Source: Paramecium octaurelia
Taxonomy: Eukaryota; Ciliophora; Oligohymenophorea; Peniculida; Parameciidae
Assembly: GCA_905182995.1 (NCBI GenBank)
Contig: CAJJDP010000044.1
Span: 498,663-562,662, forward strand
DNA length: 64,000 bases
Direction of reading: 5' to 3'
A program made the position numbers and the translations under genes. The notes under the pieces were generated by a model. It was not told where the DNA came from. It saw only the letters and a list, made by a program, of their open reading frames with translations, and did not search any database. Shown piece by piece: positions 35,743 to 48,335 of this stretch. Position 1 is the stretch's first letter. Each line of letters opens with the position of its first letter.

Positions 35743-37938
35743 TCAAGGGGCTTTATTGGTTTTATTATCTATTTCCAATGCTTTTGAATAGTCAGCTATG
35801 GCAAGATCCATCTCCCCAATACTAATAGAATTGAACAAATAAATACTTATCATAACAGCATCCTCTATTAAAGTAAGCATTAGCACCTTAATCATTCTGT
35901 AAATGGATTACTTAAGTGAAATCTTCAATAGCCTATAAAGTTTAACATTAAATTACTTTGTGAAACTCTCCAATCCTTTCATTACAAATTCCTCTATTAT
36001 AGATCGCATGAATGTTAATTGGATCTAGACTAATAGCTCTTGAATAATCGCTGATAGCTTCTTCAAATTGGCCTAATTTAGCGAGACAATATCCTCTATT
36101 ATTAAGAGTCCTTGTGTTTTCTGATGAATAAATCAATTCTTGAGAGTAGCAATATGCAGCAGTCTCAAAATCCTCCATTTTTCTAAGCACTAAACCCATA
36201 TTTGAATAGATGATGGGATTCTTAGAATCCAAAGATAAGGCTTTCTTAAAATCTTCTAGAGCCTATTCAAATTTATTCATGCTTCTCTTGCAACATCCTC
36301 GATTATGAATATAAACAGGATTTTGTGGTTCTATATCAATAGCTTTGTTAAAGTCTATGCAAGCCTTCTCATACTCTCCAATTTTATCATAAACTAAGCC
36401 TCTCCCATTATAGGCTGGTGCATAGTTGGAATCAATCTTTAAAGAGCTAAAAAAAATTAAATTATAAGATTACGAGTTGAAGTATTTTAAAGCATCCTCC
36501 AGTTTCTATTATCGATCCATCAAAATTCCAATATGAGTTAAAGTATTCGGATTGTTAGGCACAACATTATTAGCAATTAGATAATCTTGTTGTGCTTTAT
36601 CAAATTCTCCTAGCTTCTCATAACAATTAGCTCTGTTATAATAAGCCTTAAAATGGTTTTTGTCTAATCTTAAACATTCGTTAAATTCTAAGATAGCCTC
36701 TTTTATCAAATTTTTTTTCTTCATTGCAAAACCCTTATTATGATAAAAATCTGCTTTGGATGGATCTAGTTCAATAGCCTTGGCGAAATCCTTAATAGCC
36801 AAATTGTAATCCCCTTTTTTATCATAGGAAATCCCTCTATTGTAGTAAGCGTATGCATTTTTTGGATCCATTTCTACTGCTTTAGTATAATCATTAATTG
36901 CATCGTTATACATTCTTAGCTTATCGAATGCGAAACCTTGAGAGATTAATAAATAACTTCATACCTCTATTAAATATGGATTTAAAATGGTTAGAATTAA
37001 ACATTAGAGCCATTGTATAAAATTCAATAGCTTTAATGAAATCTTCTTTTTTTCTAGCCTCAAATCCTTGCTGATGGAACCAATCTGATATCTTCTTATT
37101 ATCTTATTTGATATGATCTGGAATCATAGATATTAATTGTTATTGCACGGGCTGAGAAATTTCTTTATCAATTATTTAGGAAGGACGCTAAATATGAAGT
37201 TCATTAGCATCAATGCTTGTGTAGAGAGGATTTTGACTCATAAAACTATTCTATTATGGTTAATTTTAAATCTAGGATTAATCATTTTGTAAGTATTCCT
37301 CATCATTTTGTGGGTTCATGAGATCATCCTCTTCAGGCTGTTAATATTTGTTTGTTTTGGTTTTATACTAAAATGCTTCAGTTTTAGGATAGGTATCATC
37401 TTTTTTCATTGAACTATTTCTAAGTAACGATCGTTTATTTATGGAATTAGAAAGATTAAGAGATTTTGCATTATCTTTCTCCAAGGCTCGAGTATAGTCT
37501 TCTATGGCTCCTGCGAAATCTCCCTTTAGATTAAGACAGGAAGCACGAGCAAATGCCGCATTGACATGGTTCTCATCTAAAAGTAATACTTTGGAAAAGT
37601 CATCTATTGCAAGATCAGTTTATCCTAATTTTTCATTGGCACATCCTTAATTTGTTAGATTTGAATACCTCTCAAATAATATCCTCCAACATTATCACCG
37701 TCTGACTCTAAGAGTTTATTACAATCTTAAATTGCAATTTCGTACTCCCCTTTTTTAATATAGGCGGATGCTCGAATGTAAAGGGCTTTCTTGTGATTTG
37801 GACAGTTCTTGAGTTTCCCTGTACATATTGCAATCAGATTGTCTATGTTGATTGACTAAATTATATTTTATAATCTACAGGCCGATATTTAGGAACTTTT
37901 TGCTAGCTCGGCAATTTCGTTAGATTTGGAGCTTGCAT
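35743..37938 (-). CDS. TPR-repeat protein, about 15 repeats (681 aa)
   Basis: Seven exons (introns 35822-35846, 35933-35956, 36447-36473, 36937-36964, 37646-37668, 37856-37878). Three tetratricopeptide repeats lie in the first 160 residues (for example VGGYYLRGCANEKLGQ), a polar Gln/Asn linker follows (about 170-280), and then roughly twelve consecutive repeats run to the end. A typical unit is AYAYYNRGISYDKKGDYNLA. TPR arrays of this type are protein-interaction scaffolds; the asparagine-rich NRG variety is abundant in Paramecium. No catalytic domain is attached, so partner and place are unknown. All introns remove stops or restore repeats. Confidence 0.88.
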
Positions 37939-38151
37939 TAATTAAGAAAAAATTAATTAATATAAATTGTAAATTCAGGCAAAAAACATTCAATAGAAGA
38001 ATCACAAAAGGCTAGATGTAGAAATATACACAACATTCAAAGATGAATATAAAAAGAATAATATAAGGTCATCCTAGATTATTTATAATTAGTATTAAAA
38101 TTCTCTACTTAATAAATATATATATGTTATGGATTAAAAAAACCAAAATAG

Positions 38152-39318
38152 TCACACCCACTTTCTTTACAAATTGAAGTGAAAATTCTTTTTCTTTGGC
38201 AATATATAGGGACTTTTGGGATTTGGCCCTAGTTTTTTCTCAAAATCACCATATGGTTATCTCAAACTCTCCGACATGAACACATTACCTGACACTAATA
38301 ATTTGTCCTTTGCTATTTCATCAAATTTGCTAGGTAATTAATAAGATCCTTTTTAATTGATTATATTTATAATTACCTGGCCCAATTTTTTCTGGATCTT
38401 ATTCCCTTTCTTATTTTCCGAAGCGATCTTTTCCAGGTTGAATTGCAAAAGATGACAATTCTTTCTTTACTATATAATCTGGATCAAAAACTGGGAACTT
38501 AACTTCATAATCGCCAGGTCCTGGCAATATTCTATCATTCTATTTATCTTTATCATTCAGCATCATGGCTACAATTTATTATTATGGTGTTATCTCTCGT
38601 AATTAAGCTCCGTCAGGATAAAAACCTAATTAATTGCAATAGTTACTTGATGTAGGTCCTTTGTGTTCAGGCTTTGATAATTAATTCTACACTTCATATT
38701 AACCAGGAGGAGGATTATCTGGCTTATTCTAGAATTAACCTCTTAATGTTTTTGATGAGAACACATATTTAACTACGTTCGACTTCTTTGGTTGTGGCAT
38801 ATCATATCTAATTTATTAGCATAATTATACTCTCCTGGTCCAGGGTTGATCACTTCAACCTTTTCAACGCTCTTTTATTATTATTATCTCATAAAAAATG
38901 AAGGGTTGTTAGTTGATTATGAAGAATTAAAGCTATGATTTGAGTTATATTATCCAGGTCCAGGTCCTGAATTGACATATTTAGGGGCAAATACATTTCT
39001 CTCTTAAGAACAAGCTAATCCTCCAGTGCCTTTATTGGAAATGGATTCTGATTGAACTTTACCGAACTAATATAAACTAGAATCGTATTCTTAAGGCCCT
39101 GGATTATCAGGTAATTATTATTTAAATCTTGGTTCACTGGATCCAAATGCTTTCGTGCTTTGATCTCTATATATTATGAGTTCCAATTTTGCAGGTATTG
39201 ATCCGACCGACAATTTGCTAGTGGCATCATGAACAAATCCTTTATAGAGTTTGCTATTAGCGGAAGGCAGCTTTCCTTTTTGTCTATATGAAACCGACGA
39301 TGCAGATGTAGATAACAT
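38152..39318 (-). CDS. PGPG-repeat (ODF3/SHIPPO-type) protein (371 aa)
   Basis: Three exons (introns 38349-38376 and 38808-38830) give 371 residues with regularly spaced PGP-x-Y elements: DNPGPQEYDS, SGPGPGQYNS, NPGPGEYDM, NPPPGQYEV, LPGPGDYEV and IGPGSYQL. The second intron falls inside one such element and its removal rebuilds it. SHIPPO/STPGR repeats are found in ODF3 and related proteins that lie on or inside ciliary doublet microtubules, so a ciliary or cortical microtubule protein is likely. Start MLSTSASSVSYRQKGK; basic carboxy terminus. Confidence 0.85.
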
Positions 39319-39471
39319 TAATTATAATCATTTTTTGATAACGTTTACAAGGTTTGGTAACAATTATTCAAATTAATTGCTGTTTACCCCAAGATGCGGG
39401 ATTATTTTTGGTTAGGACTTTGTAAAAAGACCAGAATCCTAAAGCTTAGTTTTCGATCTACTAAGTAATAA

Positions 39472-41392
39472 TCAAGAATACATGGAAGTTAAAATAGATT
39501 TCTCTTCTGTCTGATTTGTGAGCTATTATATCAAATTTTAATATATTTCTTGTGACATTCCTTTAGGTGATTGAAGAGTTGGATTGCTCAAAATTCTGCG
39601 ATGATTTTTCTCACCTAATTTTTTATCAATTTTATTTCCAATCTCTACCAACTTTGTTGCAGAAACCTAAAGCGCAGTTGTTTATTTTGTATTCAATTCT
39701 TGAATAATTGCATGCAATTTTGAATTTTCCTACTTCAAATTATTCAACTCCTCCTCGTAATGTTGTTTCACATTTTCAATTATTTTTTACTGTTAATCCT
39801 CAAAATTTTATACATTCTCCTAACTATGCTTTAATTTGAATGCCGACAGAGTTTCTTGCAAATAGAAATTATCTCTTTTGAGGTTAGTCAGCTCTTAATT
39901 GAGCTTGTTAACAGTTTCTTGAAGTTTTTTTGATTTATCAATAAACTAGGTCAAATTTGAAATTTGCCTATTGAGACATTGAACAACCAATTCTAATTTT
40001 TAATTATCTTCTATAAGCCTTTTGTTCTATTAATGTAAATATTCTTTAGTTTATTAAATCATATAAAATATTATATCAAATTAATATAACCTTGAAACTA
40101 AAAATTCTTAATCACCCATCAATCGGTTCAGTATTTTGTTTGAGATTATTGATTTACTCTTGAAAGAATTGAATCTACTTGGCAAATATCGAATTTTCTA
40201 TTAATAGTTGCTCAATCCTCCTGTTTTTCTCATTCAAAAATTCTAATTATTTTTATTTTTCGTTGGGAGTGGAGTTTTTCGACTAAATAAACAATTTAAT
40301 CATACTATTAGAGTGTTATTAGAGTGGAATTAACTAATTTTATCAGTAGAATAGCCTCCAACTTTGTGTTTAGAAGGACAAAAACCTGTAAAATTAGATT
40401 GACATCTCACTTAAAAAGTATCAAAAATTGCTGACTTGTCTTCCGTCTCATCATCGAATTCTAGGCAACTTTAATTTAAATGAAATTTACATAGATTGTA
40501 TTGTGATGATGAATTCATCATATCTTTTGGTTTTCTCATACTCTTGATAGGCCGTCTCAAAATTCTTTAAGAACTTTTGTTAATTTAGATTTAAATTGCA
40601 ATTTTGAAGTGCTTAATATAATTTGAATTTCTTACAAAGAACTGAGTTTCTAATTATCTATAAGTCTCCTATAACAAATTGATTTTTATCCAATTTTTAT
40701 TTGATGCAATAAAAATCGTTTGGGTCATTTTCATTTTTCTCATGAGGTGATGCCTAAGTCAAAAGATTGTCTTTGGACTATTTATAATATTCTTTGACTT
40801 TCTATTAATCAAAGTAAAATAACTTAGGAAATTCAAATCCCTATGCAATTAATTGATTATATCTTTTAATTAATTAATTAGTACATTCTTTAAAATGATG
40901 ATTATTGACCTTCTAAAATTGGGTGCCAAATATTCCAAACAAATATACATTCACATATCAGTCTAATGAACGTTTTTCCAAGAACCATGAGCTGCTCGTC
41001 TAAATATAATATTACTATTCCTACCTGGTTTATTGGAAAAGTATTGTTTTGCATTAATTCCCTTTTCAAAATATTGTTATAATATTTATTGGAAGATTGG
41101 AATGATGTGAATAGAGACCTTAGTAATTACTATCTAAATGTGGTAATCCATCATTTCTTTGACTAACTGAATACTCTGGTTTTTTTACTCTTATTGACAA
41201 GACTTTTTGCATGGGTTATGAGATTGTGTTAGTTAAAATTTCACAGACAGTCTAAACCGTCAAATGGATTGTTTCTCTTATTTTATTACATTTTCGTTAC
41301 CTATCATTCTCTAAGATTTTATTTTTTAAAAGATTGGCCATTTTGTAATTGTTTTCAGAAAGGAAGCAGTTTTATATTTCGACCATTTTCAT
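39472..41392 (-). CDS. Coiled-coil protein (about 583 aa)
   Basis: My model uses eight exons (introns 40091-40115, 40283-40305, 40469-40490, 40913-40940, 41000-41024, 41167-41188, 41277-41300). The first 320 residues are a globular, helical region (QKVLSIRLVKEMM, QYFEKGINAKQYFSNK). From about 370 on there is a long coiled coil (LIENSIFAKQIQFFQEQ, LNQELTNLKRDNFYLQETL). An ATG overlaps a TGA at 40300-40303, which at first suggests two genes; a 23-base intron over exactly this spot instead joins them in frame. The intron 41277-41300 is optional because its length is a multiple of three. Structural role likely; family unknown. Confidence 0.68.
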
Positions 41393-41735
41393 TGTAAATT
41401 ATTTTAAAACAAATATTAAAAATAAATCAACAAGATAATTAATTTTATAATGTCAACAGATTAAATAACAATCAATAAGATTTACTCTTTTCATAAAAAA
41501 TGTTGTTAGAAAATAATCAAAATCCAATCGATAGGATTATTGAATAAACAAAGTTAGACTCTACATTAAGATACTGTATTTATAGTTAAGTTATATCTAA
41601 TTTAGTAAAAATATCAACAAATATGACTCTGTATTAATGACAATTATCATTCAAATTGTTCAATTAAAGGGATATAGAATGATTAAAAACAAGAAGGTTT
41701 AAGAGGAATTGAGTAAAAATAAAATAATTAAATTA
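41393..41735. other. Divergent promoter spacer
   Basis: About 340 AT-rich bases between a minus-strand coiled-coil gene and the plus-strand Na+/H+ exchanger gene. No motif recognised. Confidence 0.5.
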
Positions 41736-43536
41736 ATGTCAGAGTATGGAGCAGTACCATTTGCACTCATGATAGTCATCGTGATTTACATTGTCATTGG
41801 AGAATACTTCAAATCTATTCACGTATGCATGCAGTCGTGATTGCTTAGTTCCATTTAATCCATGAAACAAGTTTTGGCATAATCATCGGGATGCTTGTAG
41901 GTCTACTATTAAAATGGATGGATGAAAACGCATATGCATAATTTGTATTAAAATCTGATTATCTAGTTTTCGTTGAATGCTACAATCTTTTTCTATTTGC
42001 TTTTACCACTAATCATTTTTTCTGGAGGGTACAACCTCAAAAAGAAATAATTCCTTAAGAATTTCAAATACATTGTTTCTTTTGGGTTTCTGAGCACATT
42101 AATTAACTTTATAATCACATTGACTCTGACTATAGCATTCAATTCGTGGAGTAAGAATTTGCGAATTATTAATATAGAATTGGTCAGATTAGGCACAAAT
42201 TTAGATTCCCATCTTCCTTTAAGTTATGACGAGATGATCAAATATAGTGCAACTATATGTGCAACAGATTCAGTGGCTGCTCTCAATTTAATTCCATCTC
42301 AATAATATCCGAAATTATTTAGTGTGGTTTTTGGAGAAGGCATGGTTAATGATGCAGTTTCTATCATTATTTTTTAAGCAGTAACCATATTGTAATAAAG
42401 TGGCAAATCATTTGAATGGTACACCCCTTTTGAATTCATTGGCCGATTCTTAGAAAACTGTATAATTTCCTTATTGATTGGTCTTTTCGTCGGTTTGTTT
42501 TCCACTTGGTGTTTTAAGAAATGCAGATTTTTGACAAACTCTACCACTACAGAAACAGTTTTTGCATTTTTAATGGCCTACATGGGTTATTCGATTTGTG
42601 AGATGCTCAATCTAAGTGGAGTGATTAGTCTGCTGATGATAGGAATCATGATGAGTCATTATTAAGGATATAATATTAGTTAGTTGGGTAGAGTTACTAC
42701 AAGAGTTACTTTTGAATCCTTATCACTAGGGGCAGAAGCATTTCTTTATGTTTTTTTGGGATTCGCAATGTGGAATCAAACTACTTATTACAGCCCACTC
42801 ACACAAGACCTTTATTACGTAGAAGTCTCATGGGTCTTCACTCTTCTATAACTAGGCATAGTAATTCTTGCTCGATATTTAAGCATTTATATTGTATACT
42901 GGATTTCTATAATGTAAAATATACTCTCTATATTTTAGTATTCAAGGACCTAAAGTATGGAAACTAACTAAATATGAAATGAGTATTTGCTGTTTTGCTG
43001 GAATGGTTAGAGGAAGTGTTGCCTTTGCTTTGATTGAAACTCTTGTTGCCTCACCTACCGATGGTATATAAATTAACTAGATTAATATACTATAAAGTTG
43101 TGTACTCTATATCGTTGTAATCACCACTGTGATTTTTGGCACAGCCATGCCTTTTTTCATTAATATTTAAATTAAGAAACAGTTGGATGAGGAAGAACGT
43201 AAATCAATTAGCGAAGTTCCCACTCCTGTTCTTTCTGACTCTCCAAAAAAGAAAGAGTTAAGTGAAGCCTAGAAAATTATCAAATATATGGATGAGCACT
43301 ATTTCAAACGTTGGTTCATATATGATTACGAAAATCGTAAAGAAAAGATCACTCAAGAAAAAAAATAAATTAAAACTGAAACCTTATAAGAAATTTATGA
43401 GAAATCTTTCAGCGAGGCAAGTGAGGATGAGTCAGTTAAGTAAAGAAATGAAGATTTCATATCTTTACCAACTATAGAAGAAAAACCTACATCTCCATTA
43501 ATTGTTAAAATGCAAGAATTGTCATAACAAATTTGA
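41736..43536 (+). CDS. Na+/H+ exchanger, NHE/CPA1 family (575 aa)
   Basis: Four exons (introns 41823-41848, 41945-41966, 42914-42938) give 575 residues with about twelve membrane segments in the first 420. Diagnostic blocks are LLPLIIFSGGYNLKKKQFL, ATDSVAALNLI (the ATDPVAV element), FGEGMVNDAVSIII (transport-site aspartate in the VNDA element) and MVRGSVAFAL. The soluble tail of about 150 residues is highly charged and shorter than in animal NHEs, and carries no cyclic-nucleotide-binding domain. It exchanges Na+ (or K+) for H+ across the plasma or an organelle membrane and so sets pH and volume. The absence of a signal peptide is normal. Confidence 0.92.
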
Positions 43537-44068
43537 ATGTGTTTTTTTTATTTTGTAACCAAATTCCAAATTGATATATCTATTTATTATATTAGTTTAT
43601 TTTATAATTTTGATTTTTCTATATTTATTATTTAATTGTTTTGTCATGAAATGAATGGATCCACTAATCATCATTTAATTATTTTATCAGGTTCTCTATT
43701 TAAATTTAGGTCTATTTATCATAGATTAAACTCATTTCACGTTCAACTAATTCTTAGCTCAAAAATAAACAATTTAATATCAATTCGAATCTCTCAAGCC
43801 ATTCTAAAATATCGAATGATATAATATTAATATTATCTTACCTCTTTATTCTCTCATAATCCCCTGAAATTTGTAAATATCTAAATTCTACTGTTCAAAA
43901 TCTATTATTTTGGATTCTTACTCTTCTGACTATACTGTATAGACAGGATTAATGAAAGATGAACTTATAAGTATTTTGGACTTTTATTATTGCATCCAAG
44001 TTACGAGAAATATTATTAAATTTATTGGATGTTGATATAATTCGTTTTTTTATTTATTATATATAAAT
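43537..44068. other. Spacer
   Basis: About 530 bases between two plus-strand genes. A short open stretch near 43636-43824 is low-complexity and unlike protein. No RNA gene seen. Confidence 0.5.
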
Positions 44069-45281
44069 ATGAGAATTGTGCTAGTGCTGTTGATTAGCTT
44101 AGTATTTTAACCGAATATGATTTAGGCTTTAAGCAAAATGGCTGCAGATCCAAAAGTTGTGCTTGCAGAAATAGATGGTAATCACATGGGAAAAACTTTC
44201 TTGAATGCCATTTAAATTAGTCTTGCCACAGGCTCACCTGTACATGAAATCTAAAGTTATATCAATAATATTAGGTATGAAGGATGTTATACTTAGATTC
44301 ATGTTAGAACAAGAGCAAAAAGACTCAGATCTTTACATCCAAAATACATAAGCTTCATGTAACAGATTGCTCCATGACTTTTCAACTAACTTAGCATATC
44401 ATCAAAGTTAATTGAAAGCACATACTAAAATTGTTGATGAGAATACCAATAATTTGTAAAGATCCCTTAACAAAATTGCAGAAGTCTCTGTTGAGATTGA
44501 GGAGAATTCAAAGAAAACTAATGCTGGATAAAGCGAAAGAGACTTGCAATATGCTGAATTTTAGTCAAAAATTAAAGATCACACTGAAGCAATTGCTGCT
44601 ATTGATGAAGCTTATGCATTGATTGAACATCTATCTGGAGGATCTTCATTCATTTAAGTAAAAGGAAGATTCAATAAGGTGTTGTCCAGATTATAGAGGT
44701 AAATATTAGCCTTTCCCTCTTTAGTTAATCAACTTCAAGTGGGTTGCTATTCTAACCAATCCTTACAATGATGACTTAATTATCAGCTAAATCTGATTCT
44801 GATACAGCTAAGAAAGTCTTGTAATTGTTGTCCAATTTGAGGGTTTAGATAGTTGAAAGTAAATCAAGTGATGAAGACATTGAAAAACAACAAAGTTTGA
44901 ATTGGTAATAATTTTTGTCTGACTTAACTAACGAGAGAAACACCTTGTATGTTATTGTATTAATCCAATTTTAGGTCTGATTAAAGATAAAATCTTGAAT
45001 AAGCCATCTTGAATTATTAGAGCATTGTTGAGGAATCATAAGGCAAAGTGGAATATCATGCTGCCGAAGTAGAGAGAAATTAAGTATACCAATTTCATAT
45101 AATTAAAAAGTCTAACTTAGAAGGCCAAGATCAATGGTGCAGATAATAATAAGACATTTATTAAATGGAAACCTAAGCAAGAGTACAATTACAAGATTTG
45201 ATTTCCAGAATCTCAGACCACATCTAAGACAAGATTGTCACTCTTAAGGAATATCTTAGAGAAAGGCTCTAATTAAATTGA
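44069..45281 (+). CDS. Trichocyst matrix protein (369 aa)
   Basis: Five exons (introns 44275-44296, 44699-44724, 44947-44974, 45084-45110; the last is in frame either way). The protein begins with a signal peptide (MRIVLVLLISLVFQPNMIQA), then GKTFLNAIQISLATGSPVHE, the typical start of Paramecium trichocyst matrix proteins, and continues as long amphipathic helices rich in E, Q, S and D with conserved cysteines. These proteins are proteolytically processed and crystallise in trichocysts, the secretory organelles discharged on stimulation. Length fits the family (about 350-400). Only one copy is in this window. Confidence 0.85.
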
Positions 45282-45313
45282 GATTAAGAAAAAATTTAAT
45301 ATTATATTATCAA

Positions 45314-46614
45314 ATGGATTCAATAACTGGCATCGAAGATCATCAACAATAAAGAAATAATATAATCTGTAACGTCTAGCTAGTCTAACAAGCGATTATG
45401 GATAGTTACCATGAGAAGGAATACAGACAATCAATTTCACTGACTTAAACTTAAACCTAAAAAGTTCCTGATGATAATACAAATCAGCACGTTTCATTGT
45501 TGTTATATCCTATTCAAACTTCTGATAAACATGATGATGTGTTTAATGCAAATGTGACAACCAGTATAAGGAATAGAATATCGCCATATTTTGGTGTTTT
45601 ACATAAAAAAAGTCCTCATTGGGTTCAAGGTTATAAGGAGAGATAATGTTCAATTGTTAATCGGATATTTAGGTATTTCTCAATGGAACATAAAAAATTA
45701 GAGGGTGTTTTAAATTTTGATGTTTAAACATATTAACTTATTGAGATCAAGGATAAGCAAGGAAACATAATTGAATTCATGTACTATTCTTCAGCTTAGT
45801 TTATCTAGAATCAAGCCGGTTGGGAAAATTGATAAAATCTTCCAATTTAAAGGAACAACTCCTATGGAAACCACAAAATGGTTCAACACCATAAAAATAC
45901 ATTTGCAAGATTCAATTGGTTTTATGAATTAACTTACATCTCTATGTAAATATGAAAGATATTGGAGGGTATCTAATGTTAAATTATCAAAGCATGAAAG
46001 AATTTCAGCCTAATAGTTAGAGGAAGACGCAGAAGATGGTGACATCATCTTATTTAGAGGAAAGGATATTAATTGTTATGTACAAAGAGCATTTACATAA
46101 GACGATTTTGACCACGTCGGTTTACTTCTTAAAATGGATAATAATGAATTATTTATATTTGAGGCTTTGCCATCAAGTGGTGTTGCATTGTGTAGATGGA
46201 GCACTTTTAATATTAGAAAATGGTATTCTATGTATGAAAAGTATAGAACTTAATTATCTGCTTTATAGGGTCGTTTATAGAAAACTAAAAACTAATAGAT
46301 CAATTGAATTTAAAGTCAAACTCTCTGATTTTGTAAATGAAAACTTAGGAAAAAAGTATTCATGCACGCCTTCTAAATTATTAATGTAAAAATCCATTCT
46401 GTTTGCGGATGAACAACCAAAAACAGAAGAATAAAAAAATAGAACTTATTTTTGTTCAGAACTAGTTGCAAAATGTTATAAAGGACTTGGATTTTTACCA
46501 AAAATAGTCTCTTCCACTCAATATTGGCCTGGCTCATTTTCTTAATAAAACAGTAAACTAAAACTACAATAAGCATCCCTTAGTGATGAATATTTAATTG
46601 ATTTTTGCATGTGA
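45314..46614 (+). CDS. PH-domain protein with permuted papain-like (NlpC/P60-type) domain (404 aa)
   Basis: Four exons (introns 45819-45852, 45969-45992, 46241-46268). A PH-like domain covers about 85-195 (FGVLHKKSPHWVQGYKERQC ... TKWFNTIKIHL). The carboxy half is a permuted papain-fold domain: EDGDIILFRG, then DDFDHVGLLLKM with the probable catalytic His, and TYFCSELVAKCYKGLGFLPK with the probable nucleophile Cys. Such proteins act as membrane-recruited thiol peptidases or lipid/amide hydrolases; the substrate is not inferable. The first intron is 34 bases with a GTT start, less typical, but required to avoid a TGA. Follows the trichocyst gene by 32 bases on the same strand. Confidence 0.78.
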
Positions 46615-47285
46615 TTCCTAATATTTTATAAAATTGAAGTAACTATTTATTTGTATCCCAAAACAATGTGAGTTTTTTAATATCCTTTGCTATTTGATTC
46701 CCTTATGACAGCATATATTTAATTTATATCTTGTTAATTTCCTTTATTATAATTAGAAATAGACCTGTATTATTGCGCCACAAGAATGTAATTAGTGAAT
46801 TTTCAGAAAATATAAGGAGTTATTTTAACTTAGGTTTTATTTTTTGATTTTTAAACTTGATTTTAATGATTTTACCCATACTAAAGCCCGTTATGTCACA
46901 CTTACTTAATTAAAAGTAGATATACAATATTTGAAACTTTTGGGTAGTGTATTATATAATATTTTCAATTTGAAAATTACACTCTGCAATTCTCATATTA
47001 AAATTATAACATTATTGATTATGATTAAAGATGCTCAGAATAGGAAAGGCACATTATTAATTTTATTTTGTCAAAAGCAAATTTAATTATAATTATAAAC
47101 TATTTCTGTGTCTAATAGTAAAACTATTATCACTTTAACATCTAATGGCGAAATTTAGGATAAAGTTAATTTAGCACTATTATGAATGAAAGTATGAAGT
47201 TATACAATAATTATCTCCTTGCTTTCTCAATAAATCTAAGAAGTCAACGAATAAATATATTTTTTTTCAATATAAATAATGTAAT
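46615..47285. other. Spacer between convergent genes
   Basis: About 670 AT-rich bases with frequent TGA in all frames. No gene, RNA or repeat recognised. Confidence 0.5.
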
Positions 47286-48320
47286 TCAGTGATAATTATT
47301 AAGGATATTTAAAATTCTCTTTTGTTGTTATTCCAATATTTCAATTCTAAAAACGTCATTCAACACATCCTTATAACATTTTAAGATTATTAGTAAGTCT
47401 TAATCAATTTATTGTATGCTAGTTGATAATGTTTCAATCTTTTCATTACAGGCTGAATATGCTTATGTATTTTATTCTTAGGAATTCTTAACAAAATTCA
47501 TCTACTCTTAGTACTCCTTTGATGTTGAAAGTAACTTTTTATTAATTTCGCTATAGAAATATAATATTTTTACATCATTTCATTTTAAGAAGTTGAAATA
47601 AAGGAAACTATTTATTTTTAATTTTCTGAAAACTCCTAAATACCTCGATATAAATCTGAAAACTATAGGGACTATTATTTCTCCTATATTGATCTAATTA
47701 GTTTTTCAATTCTATTTTAAAAACCTTAAAACTTGTCCTATTGGTCTTACTCAAATTTAATTTATTTATCTTCTGTTTATCTAATTTTCTTTTCAAATTA
47801 ATTTAAGCGATTTATATCCATTACATTTGATTGCGATAAGCTATTTCTTTGAAGAGCTTTCCTACTTGGAGAGTTTTTCCCCTTGTCACTTAAGCTAGTG
47901 TTATCTTATTGTAATAATGATCCAGAACTTTTATTCCTAACGATATCGTTTGGACTGTCATCATTTCTCTGTTTCATGATTGGGCTTACTTAAGAAGACT
48001 ATATCCTTAATAAATGAGTATTGATGTCAGATAAATTATCAAAGTTATCTATTTTTTCAGTCAATTCACTAAATTTTGTATCAACAAATAATATCAATTG
48101 CTTAAATATTCTTCCATGAACATATTCTGTATCACCAACACTATTATAAATTTGATTCAAAGTGCCATCAAAACATCCTTCAGTTTTTAGGGTAAGAATT
48201 GGATTAAGTTTCTAAATTAGAATTGTTTATTCTTACTATTAAATGAGATTCTTAAGGCAGATTATGAACAGATTAAGTCTTTCCTATTTTTTAAGGAGGA
48301 CCACCTTTAACAATAAGCAT
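47286..48320 (-). CDS. Coiled-coil protein (328 aa)
   Basis: Three exons (introns 47551-47573 and 48212-48236). The first 120 residues contain a moderately hydrophobic section (LNQIYNSVGDTEYVHGRIFK), the middle is Ser/Asn-rich (SGSLLQQDNTSLSDKGKNSP), and about 170-328 is coiled coil (EDKQIKFEQDQQDKFQGFQ). It starts MLIVKGGPPQKIGKTQSV only 16 bases downstream of the cyclin stop, in the same direction. No family recognised. Confidence 0.68.
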
Positions 48321-48335
48321 TAAATAATTAAAATA

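Noticed and set aside
40295..40310. Apparent ATGA overlap suggesting two separate minus-strand genes at 40300
   Set aside because: A typical 23-base GTA...TAG intron (40283-40305) covers the spot and joins both halves in one frame, so one gene is the simpler reading.
46036..46389. Plus-strand frame of 117 codons
   Set aside because: Out of frame within the PH/papain-like gene; the real frame carries the DHVGLLL and FCSELV motifs.
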